Shown here piece after piece: positions 51,900-59,590 of a stretch of 64,000 bases of DNA. Numbering within the stretch: position 1 is the stretch's first letter; every line of letters starts with the position of its first letter. This stretch comes from Paenibacillus sp. TCA20 (GTDB taxonomy: Bacteria; Bacillota; Bacilli; Paenibacillales; Paenibacillaceae): contig NZ_BBIW01000010.1 of NCBI RefSeq assembly GCF_000732325.1, positions 124,001 to 188,000 of the forward strand, read 5' to 3'. A program made the translations under genes and the position numbers. The notes beneath the pieces are model-generated. The model worked only from the letters and a program-made list of their open reading frames with translations. It was not told the DNA's origin and did not search any database.

Positions 51900-53003
51900 A
51901 TGAGCAATACACAGCCAGGACAATTTAGTTTTACGGACATCATGCATCAAGTTGAAAGACAAATGCAGCAAGATCCAAATGCATTCGGCTTTGAGCCCGA
52001 AATGAGAAAAAAGGTTATTGTTACAAATGTCGAGGGAATACTTGGTCGTCCGTTAAACAGAATCGAAGAAAAGATGCTCCGCAATATCATGAATATGGAT
52101 GCTCACTCATGGGCCAGAGGGAAAAACGGGGGATTAATTTCAGGGTTGCAATCATTCGATGACGCCTTTGAAGGCGGGGCTCAGCCTGGGCTTATCTTAT
52201 TTGCCGCTGCACCAAACGTCGGTAAATCCGCCTACATGCTTCAAGTATGTAAAGGAATATCAGAGAGAAATGAAAAGGTCTATGTTTCGTATCATTCGCT
52301 TGATGATGCCAATAACGATCTTATGCCGCGCTATATTGCCAACGATCAACAAATCACGATCGGCCAAGCAAAGTCGCCAGCTAAGTATGAAGACGATGAA
52401 GAGATTATCAATAAGCGTAATGAAGGAATCAAGAACCTGTATCGCAGAGTAGACCGCTTCGGCATGTTCGATTCCAATGATATGACCAGCGTTGAAGCCA
52501 TTGAAGAGCACATCAAGGATATTAAGATGACGATGCCTGAAGGCACTCGAATCGTAATTGCAATTGACTCCTTCAATGACTTGACAGTAGAGAGCAAGAC
52601 CTTCAGCAACAATGATGATAAGACGGCTCACGTATCTAAAACGATCAAAGGCTGGGCTACAAGATTTGATGTTGTCGTTATGTGTACAGCTCACTTGCGT
52701 AAAACGAACGGCAAGCGTCCGATAGAGGATGATCTGAAGGATACAATCACTCTTCGTTATGAAGCAACAATGGTCTGCCTTATGTACAACGAAGTCGGCA
52801 TCAAGGAAGAGAATGCTGAAATCTATTGGGTCGATGAAGATGAAGACTTGAAGATGCCTGTCGTGGAAGTGAAGTTCGCTAAGAATAAGCACGCATCCAT
52901 GAAGAGTACTAAGTTCTTTAATTTTATTCCCGATTACTCTCTGTTTATCCAAGCGGAAGATGAAGCTCAGCGCCGATTCGCCTCTAAGATTTATCAAAAC
53001 TAA
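51900..53003 (+). CDS. DnaB-like replicative helicase (RecA-fold core)
   Basis: 367 residues from the ATG with AGGAG five bases upstream. Residues about 78-340 are a RecA/DnaB C-terminal ATPase core: Walker A in AAAPNVGKSAYM (about 103-110), KVYVSYHSLDD where DnaB has its SLEM strand, Walker B in IVIAIDSFND (D223), the sensor-like VVVMCTAHLRK (H265), and VEVKFAKNKHA. The usual N-terminal DnaB domain is reduced to about 75 residues. Neighbour of an AEP primase, so the two likely form the phage primosome. The frame is open upstream as far as the primase stop, but that part is structured and lacks a good start. Confidence 0.75.
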   Translation: MSNTQPGQFSFTDIMHQVERQMQQDPNAFGFEPEMRKKVIVTNVEGILGRPLNRIEEKMLRNIMNMDAHSWARGKNGGLISGLQSFDDAFEGGAQPGLILFAAAPNVGKSAYMLQVCKGISERNEKVYVSYHSLDDANNDLMPRYIANDQQITIGQAKSPAKYEDDEEIINKRNEGIKNLYRRVDRFGMFDSNDMTSVEAIEEHIKDIKMTMPEGTRIVIAIDSFNDLTVESKTFSNNDDKTAHVSKTIKGWATRFDVVVMCTAHLRKTNGKRPIEDDLKDTITLRYEATMVCLMYNEVGIKEENAEIYWVDEDEDLKMPVVEVKFAKNKHASMKSTKFFNFIPDYSLFIQAEDEAQRRFASKIYQN

Positions 53004-53015
53004 GGAGGAATTGAT

Positions 53016-53534
53016 TTGGATCAAATTAAGATCATGGCCAACACGCCAGACCAGAACCGGAACTATCTCCGGACTTACCTACAGGAAGAAATCTCCCAAA
53101 AGATTCGGCTAGAAGAAACCATTAAGCTTTATGAGGTGCAGTTGGACGAGCTAACTGAGGAAGTCGTTGATCAGGCGGAAACCATGCGGGCTATGAAGAA
53201 TGATGAGATGGCTGATAAAGCGTCAAGCCGATTGAGCCGTATGGAGCTCATGAAATTCACCGTTCAAAAGTATTTGCAGCATTTGAAAGAGCGGAATCAT
53301 GAAATGGTAGAAGATAGCCAGGCTCACATGGTTGCTTTATCTGAAATCGAAATAGAACAAGGAGGCTTTGTTGCACTCCTGTTTGGCCTTCGAGACAATG
53401 TAGAATTTGAGCCAGTATCACAAGGGCTCACATTCGAGCCAGGGGGCAGCGTTGAATCTATTATCGGTACATCCCTAACCTCTTGGAAGGACAGCTCTCA
53501 GCTAAAAATAACCCTAATACGGGAGGGGAACTAA
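53016..53534 (+). CDS. Hypothetical coiled-coil protein
   Basis: 172 residues, not recognised. It starts at TTG with AAGGAGGAA six bases upstream. Residues about 15-110 are a long charged helix pair (EEISQKIRLEETIKLYEVQ, ELTEEVVDQAETMRAM, RMELMKFTVQKYLQHLK). The C-terminal 60 residues are a small mixed region (GGFVALLFGLRDNVEFEP, SWKDSSQLKITLI). The next gene starts immediately at its stop with GGGAGGGGAA, so they are coupled. Confidence 0.55.
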   Translation: MDQIKIMANTPDQNRNYLRTYLQEEISQKIRLEETIKLYEVQLDELTEEVVDQAETMRAMKNDEMADKASSRLSRMELMKFTVQKYLQHLKERNHEMVEDSQAHMVALSEIEIEQGGFVALLFGLRDNVEFEPVSQGLTFEPGGSVESIIGTSLTSWKDSSQLKITLIREGN

Positions 53535-55286
53535 TTGAGATACTCTTACTTCTTTAATGAAGAAAAGTCACACCGCATTGATTACTCATTCGAAGTCCAA
53601 AGCTATCGAGCTAGAAATAATGGAGACATTGAATTAGTCTTTATTGCTCGTGTAACTGAGTTCATTGATAACACACAAGCTCGAACAGAATCAAAGACAG
53701 GCACTTTCGTATTTCCTGCCGGTAATTCAAGTCATGACGTTGATCTGCAGCGCATCCGAATTGCTGAGCAAAACAAATGGGTCTTCCATGTGAAAAACAA
53801 TAAGAATGCCTCTCAAGATGTGATTGTAGGGCTAATTAGTAAGACGGCTGCTGCCAACCCATTAGGAGAAGACATTTACCATGATACTCCAAGCTATAAG
53901 GCAGAGCTGAAAGCAAACAACTTGGCCGTCCTTGAACAGGAGTATCAGCCGCCAGTGCTCACACAAACGCTTGTGTATACAACGTTTGCTACACCTGAGT
54001 ACCCGATTGGCTTTAGCTCCGAAACGGCTGAATATAATAGTCAGCGCTTAATGTATCAGTTGAAAGGATTCGAACAGATCCTCCCGCAGGAAATCGATGC
54101 TTATACTGCTTTCTCTGTTGAGATGAACATTGCTCCGCGCAATGTAGTTCCTAAAGGAAATTCAATCTTCTGGATAAATATTGATGGCGTCGGTCGCTTT
54201 GACTTCCAAAAAGAGAACATGGTGTATGTGAACGAAGGGGATGATTACAACAATGCTATTAAGATCCCTCTGGAAACAAGACTTACTCCAGATTTGTTCT
54301 ATTATAATAATGCATTTGTCCCTGCATCGAAGCTTACAATCTCCGGCAACGGCACTGGCAAGCTCACGATCACTTATTTTAACAAGCAATTTATCGTGGA
54401 TTACAATGCCGGCCAAACAATTCAGTTCGTCAACCTGATTGCACAGGAAGCCGAAATTAACGCTATGGCATTTAAAACGATGGCAGCTGCGACAGATATC
54501 GATCTAACTGAAGGATCTGAAGTGTTCAGCGGCGGGGATCGACTTGGCATTGCTGGTGAATGGGATGCCAAGAATGCAATTGATAACAATGAAACTACAG
54601 CTTGGGGATCAGTGCAAGCCGGTAACGTAGACGGTCTGGCATGGATTGGTTTTGATCTAAAGGTGCCAACCGGACTGCGGAACATTACATTTAAGCAGTC
54701 AGAGGATTGTGGGGTAGACCTTATAGATATCGAAACATCTGAAGATGGCAACACATGGACTTATGTTGAATCTGTCAGCACCCACAGTCAGCCACTTGTA
54801 TCTATCGATCTAAGCGTCAATGCCATAGCAAGATACTGGCGCTTAGTAGCTGCCTCACCGATCGTCAGCTTCCCTGATACCGGGGAAGCTTGGGAAGCGC
54901 GCATGGTGGATCAATCCTGGATCATTCATGAAGTTGAAATGTATCAGGCGCTAGAAGAGTCACTTCCGGCTCCAAGCGACCTGCAGGCAATTATCCAAGA
55001 GGATAACACCGTCAAGCTCACATGGACTTATGATGGTCCAGATGCTACCTTCCGTATTTATAACCGTGGAGTATTCCTTGGGATAGAAGTGGAAGGAGTT
55101 AATGAGGCGATTCTTTCTAATCTGATTGAGGACAAAGAATACAGCATTCAGGTTACAGCAAAATCAGGATCTATCGTATCTCCATCCAGTGAGCCTGTTA
55201 CTTTTACATTGGATGATCCCCAAATTGAATGGGGAAATCGTATTCCGGTTTACCTCGATAACCTGGTCATTAAATTCTACAAATAA
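53535..55286 (+). CDS. Discoidin/Fn3-containing surface-type protein in the replication unit
   Basis: 583 residues from a TTG after GGGAGGGGAA. The first 300 residues are beta-rich with few helices (DIELVFIARVTEF, NSIFWINIDGVGRFDF). Residues about 320-475 are a discoidin-like domain (EWDAKNAIDNNETTAWGSV, IDIETSEDGNTWTYVES, YWRLVAASP, IIHEVEMYQ). Residues about 480-565 are an Fn3-like domain (PAPSDLQAIIQEDNTVKLTW, YSIQVTAKSGS). It looks like a virion decoration or fibre protein but sits among replication genes, between a coiled-coil gene and small hypotheticals. Strange placement suggests a gene acquired or moved as a moron. Confidence 0.65.
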   Translation: MRYSYFFNEEKSHRIDYSFEVQSYRARNNGDIELVFIARVTEFIDNTQARTESKTGTFVFPAGNSSHDVDLQRIRIAEQNKWVFHVKNNKNASQDVIVGLISKTAAANPLGEDIYHDTPSYKAELKANNLAVLEQEYQPPVLTQTLVYTTFATPEYPIGFSSETAEYNSQRLMYQLKGFEQILPQEIDAYTAFSVEMNIAPRNVVPKGNSIFWINIDGVGRFDFQKENMVYVNEGDDYNNAIKIPLETRLTPDLFYYNNAFVPASKLTISGNGTGKLTITYFNKQFIVDYNAGQTIQFVNLIAQEAEINAMAFKTMAAATDIDLTEGSEVFSGGDRLGIAGEWDAKNAIDNNETTAWGSVQAGNVDGLAWIGFDLKVPTGLRNITFKQSEDCGVDLIDIETSEDGNTWTYVESVSTHSQPLVSIDLSVNAIARYWRLVAASPIVSFPDTGEAWEARMVDQSWIIHEVEMYQALEESLPAPSDLQAIIQEDNTVKLTWTYDGPDATFRIYNRGVFLGIEVEGVNEAILSNLIEDKEYSIQVTAKSGSIVSPSSEPVTFTLDDPQIEWGNRIPVYLDNLVIKFYK

Positions 55287-55297
55287 GGAGAATCACA

Positions 55298-55663
55298 ATG
55301 TTAATTGGTAAACATTTTACAACCGAAGAGCTTATGACAATCATGAAAGACAAGATTACGGATCTGGATATGGAGACTCGTAAGCTGCAAAAAGAGTACA
55401 ACGATTTAAACAAAGATATGGCTTCTAATCCACCTCAGAAGAATAAAGATGACGAACGCCCTATGAAGCTGAAGCAGCTTAGGGAGATCATTGAAGACAA
55501 AATGAATGAAGGAGTTTGGCTAGAGCAAAAAGTCGATGAAGCTGAAAAAGCCATCGAAAAAGATCCTAATGTAGCCAGCCAAAAAACAATGTTGTCTCTA
55601 AACGACATGCTCCGCCTAGGTGTTGAAGATCCGGAAGAGCCTGTTGTAGAAAACGAAGAATAA
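55298..55663 (+). CDS. Hypothetical acidic coiled-coil protein
   Basis: 121 residues, not recognised. Nearly all helical and highly charged (ITDLDMETRKLQKEYNDLN, MNEGVWLEQKVDEAEKAIE), ending in an acidic tail (EDPEEPVVENEE). AAGGAGAATCAC precedes the ATG. Part of a closely spaced series of small genes after the helicase. Confidence 0.55.
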   Translation: MLIGKHFTTEELMTIMKDKITDLDMETRKLQKEYNDLNKDMASNPPQKNKDDERPMKLKQLREIIEDKMNEGVWLEQKVDEAEKAIEKDPNVASQKTMLSLNDMLRLGVEDPEEPVVENEE

Positions 55664-55678
55664 AGGGGATTTAAGTTC

Positions 55679-56272
55679 ATGGATTTTATGGAGAAAGCCT
55701 ATCAAGGCGGCCTTACAGAGAGCGATCGCAGAGAGATGCTGGAACAATACAAAGCTGGCATGATGAAGCAGGAAAGCTTTAAGGCACCGAAAGGGAAGGT
55801 ACTATCCAAAGAAGATCCGCTGAATATGCCAAGACATCAAGTGTACGGCGAGTGCATTCGTTTCCACGAATGCCCGCTGTGCTTTAAATGCAGAAACTTC
55901 AATTCTTCTGACTCCGAATGCCGCAGCTGTATCCTCTTTGAAGAGGGCTCCATTTGCAATACAGAAAAGCATAACGAGAAGATTCTGAACATGATGATCC
56001 GCAGGCAGCGTGTTGATTTGGATGGAACTGACTTCAAATTATTTGATGTGCATTGCGAGGATGGCCACAGCGGGGTGCACAAGATTATCTTGCCTGGTGG
56101 CAAAGTTATTTTACGCAGCGAAGAAGAGTCGGATGCTGATACATCAACGATGATCCCATTCATCGGGCAGAAGCTTGAGTACTTCGTTAATAACGAATCC
56201 CAAGGCAAATTCATCCTGAAAGATGCTGACCATTTAGGCGTCTTCTCTTTAAAGGAGGTTAACGCAAAATGA
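55679..56272 (+). CDS. Cys-rich putative zinc-binding protein
   Basis: 197 residues. Between residues about 59 and 95 there are seven Cys and one His (ECIRFHECPLCFKC, ECRSCILF, SICN), arranged as CxxC pairs, a probable zinc module. The rest is an N-terminal helix (ESDRREMLEQYKAGMMKQ) and a C-terminal beta region (SGVHKIILPGGKVILRSEE). AAAGGGGATT is nearby upstream. The gene ends with AAAGGAGG, the site of the next small gene. A nucleic-acid-binding regulator is a plausible guess. Confidence 0.6.
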   Translation: MDFMEKAYQGGLTESDRREMLEQYKAGMMKQESFKAPKGKVLSKEDPLNMPRHQVYGECIRFHECPLCFKCRNFNSSDSECRSCILFEEGSICNTEKHNEKILNMMIRRQRVDLDGTDFKLFDVHCEDGHSGVHKIILPGGKVILRSEEESDADTSTMIPFIGQKLEYFVNNESQGKFILKDADHLGVFSLKEVNAK

Positions 56273-56445
56273 ATCTAACAGTAAAAGAACACATGGATTA
56301 TATTCAACTGCTCATAGATGCTCGCAATTCGGGGCTTCATGATGCTGAGGGTCCTCTTAGGAACGCGATTATTCTATTCGATCGCAGATATATCAGGCCA
56401 CCGAAACTTGAAGAGCCAGAGGTAAGACCTAGTGAAAAAGAATAG
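56269..56445 (+). CDS. Small hypothetical protein (58 aa)
   Basis: 58 residues; the ATG overlaps the previous stop as ATGA and AAAGGAGG lies ten bases upstream, which is good support for translation despite the length. It is helical at the start (VKEHMDYIQLLIDARN) with basic and Pro-rich end (RRYIRPPKLEEPEVRPSEKE). No membrane segment. Its last 14 bases overlap the next gene. Confidence 0.6.
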   Translation: MNLTVKEHMDYIQLLIDARNSGLHDAEGPLRNAIILFDRRYIRPPKLEEPEVRPSEKE

Positions 56446-56653
56446 CCCTATGAGCTTTGAGCAGATTATGATCCAGCAATCTTATCAAAGCGTTGAGCAA
56501 CCTGTGTACTGTCGCTTTTGCGGAATGAATGTAAAAACCCCAAGCAGCAATTCTCCAGGAGGAAATAATGGAGCTTGGAGAAGAAATTTGGATTGGGAAA
56601 TTAAAAATCATTGCCATGTAAAATGTGCAAGCGAAAATCAAGGAGGACGCTAA
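56432..56653 (+). CDS. Small putative zinc-finger protein (73 aa)
   Basis: 73 residues from a GTG with AGAGGTAAG upstream; an alternative is the ATG at 56450. YCRFCGMNV gives one CxxC and NHCHVKCAS gives a second Cys/His pair, so a single small zinc finger is likely. The end of the gene contains the AAGGAGGAC site of the next gene. Function not known. Confidence 0.55.
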   Translation: MKKNSPMSFEQIMIQQSYQSVEQPVYCRFCGMNVKTPSSNSPGGNNGAWRRNLDWEIKNHCHVKCASENQGGR

Positions 56654-56654
56654 C

Positions 56655-57140
56655 ATGTCAGAAGTAAAGCCAGCCGTACTTATTTTTAAAGAGGAATTGG
56701 AGCAATTTAACGATCCTGAGATTCAAAGTTTTACTCAGAATGCATTATCTATGGCGCCAGAAAGCTTCTACAATGATGAGGAGCTCGTTACTTATACAAA
56801 GAACGTATACCGCATACTTATGGGTTTCTTGGGGGAAGAGTCCAAGATTCGAGGCCTAGCCGATGCATTCCGTGCAGGAGCTTTACTTCAGGATCTGTGC
56901 TTCAATGAAACTGGCGATGCGTATCGTCGTATTCATCCGGTTATGGTCCGCACCTTCCTTGCACCTCTGAAAAAAGATCTTCAGACTAATATCTTTGATG
57001 CCATTCTTGGCATGGTCGAAAGCCATGAGGCCGATCAATCTCCGTCCCCGTTGCTGGAACCAAAGCCAACAAATTCCGCTTTTTTATTGGCAATGGCCAA
57101 CAAGGTTGCACGCTTCAATTTCATTGAATTTAAAGACTGA
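56655..57140 (+). CDS. Hypothetical protein
   Basis: 161 residues from the ATG that follows AAGGAGGACGC; the frame is open ten codons further upstream inside the previous gene. Mostly helical (KEELEQFNDPEIQSFTQNA, YTKNVYRILMGFLG, VMVRTFLAPLKKDLQTNI) with no Cys cluster or membrane segment. Not recognised; the all-helical pattern could fit an HD-like or nucleotide-pool protein, but the key His-Asp residues are not evident. Confidence 0.55.
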   Translation: MSEVKPAVLIFKEELEQFNDPEIQSFTQNALSMAPESFYNDEELVTYTKNVYRILMGFLGEESKIRGLADAFRAGALLQDLCFNETGDAYRRIHPVMVRTFLAPLKKDLQTNIFDAILGMVESHEADQSPSPLLEPKPTNSAFLLAMANKVARFNFIEFKD

Positions 57141-57154
57141 GGAGCTGTATTTAA

Positions 57155-57484
57155 ATGGACAAAAATGTTGTAGCAAAAAAAGTAGTTGATCGCATCTCTC
57201 TAATCGAAGTGGAAACTGGCAAAGTCATCTTGGAAGTTGATGCTGATGACAATAGCGAAGAAATAAAAGGGCTGATAGAAAAATATACTTTTGACTTTAC
57301 GATTGCTCATAAAAACGTGGTTGATCAATTAGCGAATGCTTTAATCATCTTAAAAAAGATGCCGCAGGATCATGATACGAGACGAATGATGGATTCAGTC
57401 AAGGATGCAATACAAATTGCAGATAGCATCTTCATAGATCATTACAGAAGCAGTCATCCGCAATACGAAAAAGAAATCAAGTAA
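57155..57484 (+). CDS. Hypothetical protein
   Basis: 109 residues, not recognised. A short beta segment (DRISLIEVETGKVILEVDAD) precedes a helical part (LIEKYTFDFTIAH, VKDAIQIADSIFIDH). GAGGAGC is about ten bases upstream of the ATG. One of the series of small genes. Confidence 0.5.
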   Translation: MDKNVVAKKVVDRISLIEVETGKVILEVDADDNSEEIKGLIEKYTFDFTIAHKNVVDQLANALIILKKMPQDHDTRRMMDSVKDAIQIADSIFIDHYRSSHPQYEKEIK

Positions 57485-57509
57485 AGTTTAAATGAAAGCA
57501 GGGGAAGAA

Positions 57510-57815
57510 ATGAAATTCGGACATGCACTTGAGCTCTTAGAGAAAGAAGAAAAGTTAAGACGCGATTCTTGGGCACCTGGCAGCTTCATTGTAATGATGC
57601 CTTCTCTTTATCTGCCGCCTTTTAGTACAGCTAGTACATTTTTGAAGGTTAACGATCGCACAGCAAAACATATTGGTGTAAATACGCCTCTTAATTCGCA
57701 GCCGTATATCGCATTTTTTAATGGCGAAACGGATGAATGGCAGCCAGGCTGGCTTCCTGCTCAGGCGGATTTGTTTGCCTCAGACTGGTATGCAACCAAG
57801 CAAACGCCATATTAA
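57510..57815 (+). CDS. DUF2829-like small protein
   Basis: 101 residues from the second ATG (57510), which has AGGGGAAG in range; the ATG at 57492 lacks a site. The protein follows the DUF2829 pattern: MKFGHALELLEKEEKLRR, an aromatic W-x-P/N turn (DSWAPGSFIVMMP), YIAFFNGETDEWQPGW and the ending ASDWYA. Such proteins are common in phages of Gram-positive hosts and in nucleotide-metabolism or Thoeris-counter-defence contexts, but the role here is not shown. Confidence 0.7.
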   Translation: MKFGHALELLEKEEKLRRDSWAPGSFIVMMPSLYLPPFSTASTFLKVNDRTAKHIGVNTPLNSQPYIAFFNGETDEWQPGWLPAQADLFASDWYATKQTPY

Positions 57816-57830
57816 GGAGCAATTAATTAA

Positions 57831-57995
57831 ATGGATCACATTATGCTTGCAGTCAATATTTTAATTTTAAGTCTTAGTGCACATTTTTATGGGGATAGCC
57901 GTAAGCGCAATTTAAAAATTCAATGGGTCTTTTTAGCTTTCACGATTGTTTATTTGCTATTAGTTGCGGCTCGTCTCAAAGAAATCTGGGGGTAA
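57831..57995 (+). CDS. Small membrane protein (54 aa)
   Basis: 54 residues with AAGGAG upstream (10 bases). Two hydrophobic segments, about 5-18 (MLAVNILILSLSAH) and 33-48 (VFLAFTIVYLLLVAA), are joined by a basic loop (DSRKRNLK). It fits a two-pass inner-membrane protein. Possible roles include superinfection exclusion or membrane tethering of replication. Confidence 0.6.
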   Translation: MDHIMLAVNILILSLSAHFYGDSRKRNLKIQWVFLAFTIVYLLLVAARLKEIWG

Positions 57996-58009
57996 AGGAA
58001 GAGGTATAT

Positions 58010-58303
58010 ATGGGAGAAAAGAAGAGAAAAGAGAGCCTGCCGATAACACGAGGCGGGGTAATCCCCATCTCTCGCGAATTGCTATCTCACATCTTAAGTG
58101 AGAAGTTGGGTGTGCAGGTCCAAGTAAGCCACGCAGAAAGCTTATACTATGCAGATTGCATCGGGTTCGCTGTGAAGACCAAAGATGAGAGGTTTCCAAT
58201 AGTCTATCCAGGTAGTCGATTGGAAAACATATCATTGGAACAGCGTATAGATTCAGATGGAAAAATTCATATAACGAACGTCACGCCGTTTAGCGAACTA
58301 TAA
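58010..58303 (+). CDS. Hypothetical protein (97 aa)
   Basis: 97 residues from the ATG after AAGGAAGAGGTATAT; the frame is open further upstream across the membrane protein gene but has no site. Basic start (GEKKRKESLPITRGG), then a mixed alpha/beta part (ELLSHILSEKLG, DCIGFAVKTK, KIHITNVTPFSEL). Not recognised. It is followed at once by a terminator. Confidence 0.5.
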   Translation: MGEKKRKESLPITRGGVIPISRELLSHILSEKLGVQVQVSHAESLYYADCIGFAVKTKDERFPIVYPGSRLENISLEQRIDSDGKIHITNVTPFSEL

Positions 58304-58345
58304 AAACTGCGTATAATTAAGATTTTACGCAGTTTCTGTTTTAAG
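58304..58345 (+). terminator. Intrinsic terminator
   Basis: AAACTGCGTA (58304-58313) pairs perfectly with TACGCAGTTT (58326-58335) around a 12-base loop; CTGTTTT follows. It begins directly after the stop of the 58010 gene. Confidence 0.8.
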
Positions 58346-58371
58346 CAATTTTTTTCTGAGGAGGTGGGCAG

Positions 58372-58539
58372 TTGGACGTAAAAATCGTTCAGAAAGAAGG
58401 GCTTGAAAAACCCTTTTATCAACCAACTCTTTCCAGTAGAGAAATTAAAGAGATGTATGACTATTTTTATCCAAAAAGATGGAGTAGTAAGTACGCCGAG
58501 CAGATACTCAACATACTGGAAGACCACCTCTCTTCTTAA
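58372..58539 (+). CDS. Small hypothetical protein (55 aa)
   Basis: 55 residues from a TTG with GAGGAGGTG about seven bases upstream, a strong site that supports translation. Helical and charged (IKEMYDYFYPKRWSSKYA, EQILNILEDHL). No known motif. It lies between a terminator and the degenerate palindrome at 58551. Confidence 0.55.
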   Translation: MDVKIVQKEGLEKPFYQPTLSSREIKEMYDYFYPKRWSSKYAEQILNILEDHLSS

Positions 58540-58550
58540 TATTGCGTAAT

Positions 58551-58567
58551 TGAAATGCATTGCATTT
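58551..58567 (+). promoter_or_regulatory. Degenerate copy of the regulatory palindrome
   Basis: TGAAATGCATTGCA (58551-58564) matches TGTAAYGYRTTACA at 12 of 14 positions. The overlapping AAATGCA-T-TGCATTT is itself a perfect 7-bp inverted repeat. It lies 19 bases before the start of the small zinc protein gene. No clear -35/-10 was seen. Confidence 0.4.
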
Positions 58568-58585
58568 TAGAAAGGTTAGATAAAT

Positions 58586-58705
58586 ATGTATTGTAAAGAT
58601 TGTATGTCTTTTTTTGTTAGCTGCCCCTGCTGTGATGAGCACTTCTGCCCAGACTGTCAGAAGCGTGAGGAAGATATCGAAGAGGAAGAAGAGGAGGAGG
58701 AATAA
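58586..58705 (+). CDS. Mini zinc-knuckle protein with poly-Glu tail (39 aa)
   Basis: 39 residues: CKDC, CPCC, one His and CPDC within 24 residues, then a tail of eight Glu. The Cys/His pattern is that of a compact two-zinc knuckle. AAAGGTTAG is about ten bases upstream of the ATG. The Glu codons of the tail (GAGGAGGAGG) form the ribosome binding site of the following AT-hook gene, so the two genes are tightly linked. A small regulator binding protein or nucleic acid is possible. Confidence 0.6.
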   Translation: MYCKDCMSFFVSCPCCDEHFCPDCQKREEDIEEEEEEEE

Positions 58706-58710
58706 TTGAC

Positions 58711-59190
58711 ATGACAAGAGGTAGACCGCCGAAAAATCCGGCCGATCCAGGTAAACTCCCTTTTCAGCAAGGGTTGCAGACTAGGCAAGTGACACCCGAA
58801 GAAGCTGAAAAGTATGGGATCAAACTAGAAGATATTCCAAGCAAAGAAGTTGAATGGTATTCCAATAGTATCAATGTCAAAGATCCAAGCATTGGTTTTC
58901 AAAAATCTGGAGGAATCCATATTAATAAAGAGGCTGGCGCACTTCTAGGAATTAAAGAAGGTGACAAGATTCAGATTGGATTCAGAGGCAACCCTCGTCA
59001 AATCGTACTAAGAAAATCAGAAGACGGTATACGTCTTGGAGCTATAAAAGGTAATAACAAAGGCAGTGGTTTTAAATGCTCTAACGCTGGACTCGTGAAG
59101 TGGATAGCTCAAAAAGGAGCCGAGACAAAGCGCTATGTCATTCGTTCAACCGATGAAGAAGGAATTTTTGTAGCAAACCTATATCAATAA
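58711..59190 (+). CDS. AT-hook protein with AbrB-like core
   Basis: 159 residues. The N-terminus TRGRPPKNPAD is a good AT-hook (RGRP) for A/T minor-groove binding. Residues about 70-110 (GGIHINKEAGALLGIKEGDK, IVLRKSEDGIRL) resemble the swapped-hairpin pattern of AbrB/SpoVT-like DNA-binding proteins. The site is the GAGGAGG in the previous gene's tail. A phage nucleoid or transcription factor is likely; it is a candidate to recognise AT-rich sites, though a link to the palindromes is only a guess. Confidence 0.6.
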   Translation: MTRGRPPKNPADPGKLPFQQGLQTRQVTPEEAEKYGIKLEDIPSKEVEWYSNSINVKDPSIGFQKSGGIHINKEAGALLGIKEGDKIQIGFRGNPRQIVLRKSEDGIRLGAIKGNNKGSGFKCSNAGLVKWIAQKGAETKRYVIRSTDEEGIFVANLYQ

Positions 59191-59209
59191 GCAAGGAGAG
59201 GTTATTAAA

Positions 59210-59590
59210 ATGAAATCAGCATTAGAGCAATACTTACTTAATCTAAAGAAAATTAAGAACATGGACGAAATGTATGATGAGATCGGTGCCCTTACTGAAG
59301 ACACTTTCAGCAACCATTTCTATGGAGGATACCTGACTCGTGCTTTGGAAACATTCAGCAATTCTGTCGATGGCAAAGACCTGAAACTTGAAATGGTTGT
59401 GTTAACTGAAGCACTGGTCAACAATACTCCTGAAGATGGGGAAGGCGACCCTGTCTATAATGAAGAAGAACGCGATCTGTTTATATTCAAAAAGCTGCGT
59501 TCGATTGGATCAACCGTAACAATGGAGCAGATCAGAGAAGTATGTGATGCTGAAGGAGAATACCTTGATCAGCTTATGAGGACAGAATAA
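59210..59590 (+). CDS. Hypothetical protein (126 aa)
   Basis: 126 residues, not recognised; helical and acidic (LEQYLLNLKKIKNMDEMYDE, PEDGEGDPVYNEEER, MEQIREVCDAEGEYLDQLM). AAGGAGAGG precedes the ATG. The stop overlaps the start of the DUF3307 gene. Confidence 0.5.
   Translation: MKSALEQYLLNLKKIKNMDEMYDEIGALTEDTFSNHFYGGYLTRALETFSNSVDGKDLKLEMVVLTEALVNNTPEDGEGDPVYNEEERDLFIFKKLRSIGSTVTMEQIREVCDAEGEYLDQLMRTE

Noticed and set aside
58287..58303. Upstream extensions of small genes (for example 57923 for the 58010 gene, 48647 for the annealing protein, 60087 for nrdI)
   Set aside because: The extended parts cross promoters, terminators or other genes and lack ribosome sites; downstream ATGs have good ones.
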